Origin: Candidatus Poribacteria bacterium
Lineage (GTDB): Bacteria > Poribacteria > WGA-4E > WGA-3G
DNA length: 64,000 nucleotides
Assembly (NCBI GenBank): GCA_022825825.1
Contig: JAJDWA010000001.1
Location: forward strand, 1-64,000
Direction: 5' to 3'
Of the stretch, positions 60,530 to 64,000 are shown one piece after another. A program made the translations under genes and the position numbers. The notes beneath the pieces were generated by a model. The model was not told the DNA's origin. It made no database searches and saw only the letters and a list, made by a program, of their open reading frames with translations. Within the stretch, counting starts at the first letter, position 1, and each line of letters begins with the position of its first letter.

Positions 60530-61681
60530 ATGAAAAACTATCTACTACATCTTGAATGCAGCAGATGCGGTGAAATATACCCACATGAAATACCTCAGAA
60601 TGTATGTCATGCGTGTGGAAAACCGTTGTTTGCGCGTTACGCGCTTGAGCAATTAGTAGATAGATGGAAACCTGAGCACCTTCAGTCAAGACCTACTTCA
60701 CTATGGCGATATAGAGAGCTTTTACCCGTTTGCGACGAGGATAATATTGTTTCACTTGGAGAGACAATGACCCCGCTTATCCATGCGAAAAGGTTGGGTG
60801 AGCAACTCGGATTGCCAAAGCTATGGATAAAGGATGAATCCCGCTTACCGACTGGAAGCTTCAAGGCACGTGGCTTGGCGATGGCTGTTTCCAAGGCGAA
60901 GGAACTCGGTATTAGCAAATTGGCTATTCCATCTGCAGGAAATGCAGCAACAGCATTGTCGGTATATGCTGCGTGTGCTGGTATCCCTGCCTACATCTTT
61001 ATGCCGAAAGATACGCCTGCCTTTAATCGTGAAACATGCAGGCTTGCAAGCGCAAACGTCACATTGATTGACGGCTTAATTACAGATGCAGGCAAAATAG
61101 TTGCTGAACGCAAAACAGATGAAGGGTGGTTTGATGTTTCAACCCTCAAAGAGCCTTATCGCGTGGAAGGCAAAAAAACAATGGGATTTGAGCTTGCAGA
61201 ACAGTTCGGTTGGAAACTGCCAGATGTAATAATCTATCCTACTGGCGGTGGTACGGGTATTGTAGGCATGTGGAAAGGTTTTGCTGAACTGGAGGCACTC
61301 GGGTGGATTGGTCCGAAAAGACCACGGTTTATTTCAGTTCAGGCGACGGGTTGCGCCCCAATTGTGAAGGCGTGGGATGAAGGCAAGTCGGATGCTGAAC
61401 CGTGGCAAGATGCCCAAACTATAGCCAGTGGGTTACGGGTGCCGCAAGCTATCGGTGATTTTCTTATTTTAGACGCAATTCGTAAAAGTGGTGGTGCTGC
61501 AATTGCTATCACAGATAATGCTATCACTGAAGCAATGCATCTATTGCCAACGACTGAGGGGATTTTGACGTGTCCTGAAGGCGCGGCAACAGTTGCGGCA
61601 CTTAAGCCACTCATAGCGAACGGAATTATTAAGCCTTCTGATAGAGTTGTGTTATTTAACACTGGTGGGTATCAGGCATAG
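60530..61681 (+). CDS. thrC: Threonine synthase-type PLP enzyme
   Basis: 383 aa. N-terminal rubredoxin-like zinc knuckle (LECSRCGEIYPHEI, NVCHACGKPLF; four Cys). PLP lysine in DESRLPTGSFKARGLAMAVS, then IPSAGNAATALSVYAACAGI, VIIYPTGGGTGIVGMWKGF (phosphate loop) and CPEGAATVAAL. It converts O-phosphohomoserine to threonine, if true to family; the zinc-headed subgroup also includes cysteate or threonate-related enzymes. Confidence 0.87.
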   Translation: MKNYLLHLECSRCGEIYPHEIPQNVCHACGKPLFARYALEQLVDRWKPEHLQSRPTSLWRYRELLPVCDEDNIVSLGETMTPLIHAKRLGEQLGLPKLWIKDESRLPTGSFKARGLAMAVSKAKELGISKLAIPSAGNAATALSVYAACAGIPAYIFMPKDTPAFNRETCRLASANVTLIDGLITDAGKIVAERKTDEGWFDVSTLKEPYRVEGKKTMGFELAEQFGWKLPDVIIYPTGGGTGIVGMWKGFAELEALGWIGPKRPRFISVQATGCAPIVKAWDEGKSDAEPWQDAQTIASGLRVPQAIGDFLILDAIRKSGGAAIAITDNAITEAMHLLPTTEGILTCPEGAATVAALKPLIANGIIKPSDRVVLFNTGGYQA

Positions 61682-61689
61682 ATGTTGTC

Positions 61690-61722
61690 TCCGTGGGCAC
61701 GTCATCCAAACGCACCCACGGA
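61690..61722 (+). terminator. Hairpin after thrC, shared with the convergent gene
   Basis: TCCGTGGG pairs with CCCACGGA across a 17-nt loop; only weak T tracts follow in either direction. Confidence 0.4.
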
Positions 61723-61733
61723 AAATAGTTGTT

Positions 61734-62501
61734 TTATCGATCTCCTTCAATATAATCGTATCTTGGTTTCTGCCTCTCTTCAGGATTCTGTCCTTCCATG
61801 GGCTTTTGTTCACCAGGCACATCTCTCCGGTTGACGCGAGGCCCAAATTTGTAGCTGTGAACTTTTACAATCGGATATGGACCATCAAAACCGATGATCT
61901 GACCTTGTACTTCAACTTCATTATTGTTTCTTGCAGCATCATTTCGCAACTGGTCGAATTCTGGAGATGTCTTGAAAACAAACTTCTGATTACCGTTTCC
62001 GGCATTGAGTGCGTGGCGGATCTCAGAAGTATGAGGTCTCCAATGCGCCCATCTGGGAATATCACGGATACTGCTCCGTGTGAATCCAGGGTGTGCGAAC
62101 ATTCTACCTGTAATCGTGGCTTCAGTTTTAAGGATGCGTACCTGCCCAAGACCATGTCGTCCGCGATAGCGCGTATCTGTCAACTGCCGCATAATATCGT
62201 AGGCGTCAAAGGTATGCGTCCTACTGTATTTTGAAACGCCTTGCCTCGGTTTTATTTCCACAACAGTTGTGAAAAGTCTGTCTTTACCATTTTTGTCTAC
62301 GGGGGTATGGAAGGTTATATCTTTTGCGTCTGCCCACGGTGTCAATAATCTTCGGATTTGGATGGCATCCGCATGGCTAACAACATCTGTAATTTCTATC
62401 TTCAAGGTTTGTAATTCTGCTATACTCTGCGTGCTAATACCACTGAGCAGAAACAGAAACATTGTCACACAGATGATACTACTGAAATATGCGCGTTTCA
62501 T
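61734..62501 (-). CDS. Secreted protein of unknown function
   Basis: 255 aa. Signal peptide (SIICVTMFLFLLSGIST). Mature part contains LQTLKIEITDVVSHADAIQI and IRRLLTPWADAKDITFHTPV, reminiscent of a ferredoxin-like/HMA alpha-beta fold without metal cysteines, and VHSYKFGPRVNRRDVPGEQK near a Pro/Glu/Arg-rich tail. No family recognised. Promoter candidate at 62547-62575. Confidence 0.7.
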   Translation of the reverse strand: MKRAYFSSIICVTMFLFLLSGISTQSIAELQTLKIEITDVVSHADAIQIRRLLTPWADAKDITFHTPVDKNGKDRLFTTVVEIKPRQGVSKYSRTHTFDAYDIMRQLTDTRYRGRHGLGQVRILKTEATITGRMFAHPGFTRSSIRDIPRWAHWRPHTSEIRHALNAGNGNQKFVFKTSPEFDQLRNDAARNNNEVEVQGQIIGFDGPYPIVKVHSYKFGPRVNRRDVPGEQKPMEGQNPEERQKPRYDYIEGDR

Positions 62502-62546
62502 AATGTGTCTCTCCCATGAGTTTTAAATTTAACAACCGTTATTAAC

Positions 62547-62575
62547 ATTATACATTATTTAACGAAAAGTTGCAA
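62547..62575 (-). promoter_or_regulatory. Promoter of the 255-aa secreted protein gene
   Basis: Minus strand TTGCAA, 17 nt, TATAAT (62552-62547), about 45 bp before the start codon. Confidence 0.6.
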
Positions 62576-62715
62576 TAAATAATTTCTGTAAGGGGTGTGT
62601 AAAGTTTTGGTTATACCCCATAGACGTCAATTTAGTGTGTCCTTTAATAAGATTTGACCTGTTCTTGTGTAGCACAAACTTTATGAAAATTAAAAAATAG
62701 ATTCGGTAATTTCTT

Positions 62716-62888
62716 TAGTCCCGTAGGGACGATATGTTTATAGAAATGTGATAACCTACCTTTCTTTAGTTCCGTAGGAACGGCATATTTATTATCAATG
62801 TGCTTCAAAACATATCGTCCCTACGGGACTAAGAGGATGAGTCATCCGCTCTGCTATAAACATATCGTCCCTACGGAACTAAAGAGCA
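62716..62888. repeat. Family D repeat cluster (two direct, two inverted units)
   Basis: Units of TTAGTCCCGTAGGGACGATA + TGTTTATA at ~62717 and ~62766 (variant ttccgtaggaacgg), then in inverse orientation at ~62808 (acatatcgtccctacgggac) and ~62858 (acatatcgtccctacggaac). Confidence 0.7.
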
Positions 62889-62912
62889 CTTAAAATGTTC
62901 CGAACATGCATA

Positions 62913-63009
62913 ATGAAAATTACCGATTTAATTACTTAATCTTCATTTAGTTTGTGCATCAATGTTCGCAAACTAAATGAAGATTAAATAAATATTTCGG
63001 TAATTTCAT
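62913..63009. repeat. Large palindrome with family C ends (C3)
   Basis: Arms of ~41 nt (from 'atgaaaattaccgattta' to 'catttagtttg', and its imperfect complement) around a 14-nt loop. It could form a long cruciform or RNA hairpin. Confidence 0.65.
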
Positions 63010-63020
63010 AATTATATCCA

Positions 63021-63093
63021 GTGCGGTTAGGAAACCGCACCTACCGGGCCTGGGAAAAATAAATATTACCGAATTAATAAATTAATCCTCATA
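63021..63093. repeat. Family C repeat (C4)
   Basis: GTGCGGTTAGGAAACCGCAC, 'ctaccgggcctgg' and 'ttaccgaattaataaattaa', matching C1 and C2. Confidence 0.5.
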
Positions 63094-63252
63094 AAGTTTG
63101 CGGTACAAAGAGAGTTCCGTGTTCTTATAAATCCGACAATCCCGATTCAGACACGCTTGGTACGCAGCGAAAGCGCGCCTACCATGAAGCAAAATGTCTT
63201 AAATTGACACCTATGGTAAAGTTTTGGTTATACCCTCACCCTTACACAAGCC

Positions 63253-63281
63253 TTGATTTTCATGTGATGTTGTGGTAGGAT
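63253..63281 (+). promoter_or_regulatory. Candidate promoter of the 2-hydroxyacid dehydrogenase gene
   Basis: TTGATT, 17 nt, TAGGAT; 35 bp before the GTG start. Confidence 0.45.
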
Positions 63282-63316
63282 AGAGTATATCGTAGAAACT
63301 GAGAAAGGAAGAAGCC

Positions 63317-64000
63317 GTGCTAAAACTGATAATGATGCCACCACAAAACGCGGAAAGACAAGCGTGGGCAGAACAGATACGAAACGAAGTGCCCGAATAT
63401 ACCGTTATTTTACCAAAGACAGACGAAAAGGTGAATGCACATCTCCCCGATGCAGATGCGGTTTACGGTTGGGTGTCTCCCGAACAACTGCCGTTCGCAA
63501 AAAACCTACGATGGCTACAAAGTCCTGCTGCCGGTCCTTCCCCTGGTTTCTATTATCCAGCACTGATTGAGCATCCGGTTGTTGTTTGCAACCCACGTGG
63601 TATTTACAATGACCATATTGCTCAGCATATCATGATGTTCGTACTGGCACTTGCTCGTGGATTGCCCTATTACATGGACGCACAACGCGAAGGTATTTGG
63701 AACAACAACGCACGCAAGAAGGGATATGTTGACCTGGCACAGGCGACTGCACTGATTGTTGGGGTCGGTGGTATCGGACACGAAACGGCACGGCTCTGTG
63801 CCGAATTTGGTATGAAAGTGATCGGTGTTGATGCGAGATGGGAATATGCTGTGCCGTTTGTAGAAAAACATGAACCTGCAGAGTTAGATACGCTTCTGCC
63901 ACTGGCTGACTTTGTGATCGTCACGACACCGCATACGCCAGAAACAGAAGGCATGTGGCATAAAAATCGTTTCGCGCTGATGAAAAAGACTGCTTATTTC
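63317..64000 (+). CDS. D-isomer-specific 2-hydroxyacid dehydrogenase, 3' end outside the window
   Basis: 228 codons from GTG at 63317 (AAAGGAAG upstream) to the window edge without a stop. N-terminal substrate domain: DADAVYGWVSPEQLP, LRWLQSPAAGPSPGF, VVVCNPRGIYNDHIAQHIM. The NAD domain begins with ALIVGVGGIGHETARLCAEF (GxGxxG), and continues LLPLADFVIVTTPHTPETEG, the canonical family segment. The catalytic Arg/Glu/His region is partly beyond the edge. Family members include phosphoglycerate and glyoxylate reductases; the short N-terminus resembles the GhrA type. Confidence 0.88.
   Translation, partial: MLKLIMMPPQNAERQAWAEQIRNEVPEYTVILPKTDEKVNAHLPDADAVYGWVSPEQLPFAKNLRWLQSPAAGPSPGFYYPALIEHPVVVCNPRGIYNDHIAQHIMMFVLALARGLPYYMDAQREGIWNNNARKKGYVDLAQATALIVGVGGIGHETARLCAEFGMKVIGVDARWEYAVPFVEKHEPAELDTLLPLADFVIVTTPHTPETEGMWHKNRFALMKKTAYF

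Larger units (their letters stand above)
62599..63235. mobile_element. Composite non-coding element with terminal inverted and flanking direct repeats
   Basis: GTAAAGTTTTGGTTATACCC occurs as a perfect direct repeat at 62599-62618 and 63216-63235. Just inside, CCATAGACGTCAATTTA (62618-62634) is the near-complement (15 of 17) of TAAATTGACACCTATGG (63200-63216). The ~600-bp interior has no gene and consists of families C and D repeats. It fills the 62502-63316 gap. Confidence 0.5.

Noticed and set aside
62716-62888. Four repeat units considered as a CRISPR array
   Set aside because: Units alternate orientation, vary in sequence, and have unequal spacers; no cas gene is present.
1-64000. tRNA or rRNA genes
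   Set aside because: By eye I found no cloverleaf with a GTTCRA T-loop and CCA-type end, and no rRNA-like segment; a covariance search could still find one.

Overview
The window comes from a diderm bacterium of moderate GC content. It encodes a LolA-like carrier, lipoproteins with lipoboxes, an Mla/MCE lipid-transport set, a beta-barrel-like protein and an RND-type adaptor. Three Gfo/Idh/MocA dehydrogenases, a PhyH dioxygenase, a IolE-like isomerase, WD40 proteins fused to sigma factors, and abundant short intergenic repeats together resemble Candidatus Poribacteria or a related PVC/FCB-type lineage. That assignment is inference from gene content; no rRNA gene is present and I recognised no tRNA.

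Layout. 1-8.6 kb (mostly minus strand): a PD40 propeller protein cut by the window edge, a secreted protein of unknown function with a long leader, then a minus-strand cluster of two tandem MNT-HEPN fusions, a small membrane protein, LolA-like, YidD and a TPR protein. Three relatives of the small membrane protein, one decayed, are interspersed. 8.6-22.9 kb: metabolic and accessory genes (dehydrogenases, S10 peptidase, GNAT, aldo/keto reductase, MacA/MacB-like efflux pair, SDR, Ycf48-like, Uma2, PhyH). 23-27 kb: dprA and three lipoproteins, one a metallopeptidase-like protein. 27.1-39.9 kb: a conserved housekeeping run on the minus strand, rpsF-ssb-rpsR-rplI-dnaB-mlaE-mlaF-mlaD-radA-PIN/TRAM-ispD-ispF-cysS. 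It is headed by a strong sigma70-like promoter and a candidate S6:S18 leader, and is interrupted by repeat elements.

40-47.6 kb is an accessory island. It holds a patatin, an alpha/beta hydrolase, a IolE-like protein, a DUF262 plus nucleotidyltransferase pair, and two copies of a PIN-domain gene followed by an overlapping gene for an unnamed repeat domain (TDxEIYELG). The first 58 codons of a DNA methyltransferase lie between the two copies. 47.8-51.3 kb has a large protein of unknown function, an orphan antitoxin-like gene and an esterase.

51.5-59.4 kb is the most distinctive region: two giant proteins, each an ECF sigma factor joined through one membrane segment to an extracytoplasmic WD40 propeller, with a secreted WD40-only relative between them. 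Both sigma genes are preceded by a near-identical upstream block containing an ECF-type promoter pattern (AACC, 17 or 18 nt, CGTC). I infer that they are membrane-anchored, self-regulating sigma factors. The window ends with argF-like, thrC-like, a secreted protein, a repeat-rich stretch, and a truncated 2-hydroxyacid dehydrogenase.

At least five families of short inverted-repeat elements (called A-E here) fill most gaps longer than 200 bp, including gaps inside the ribosomal/replication operon.
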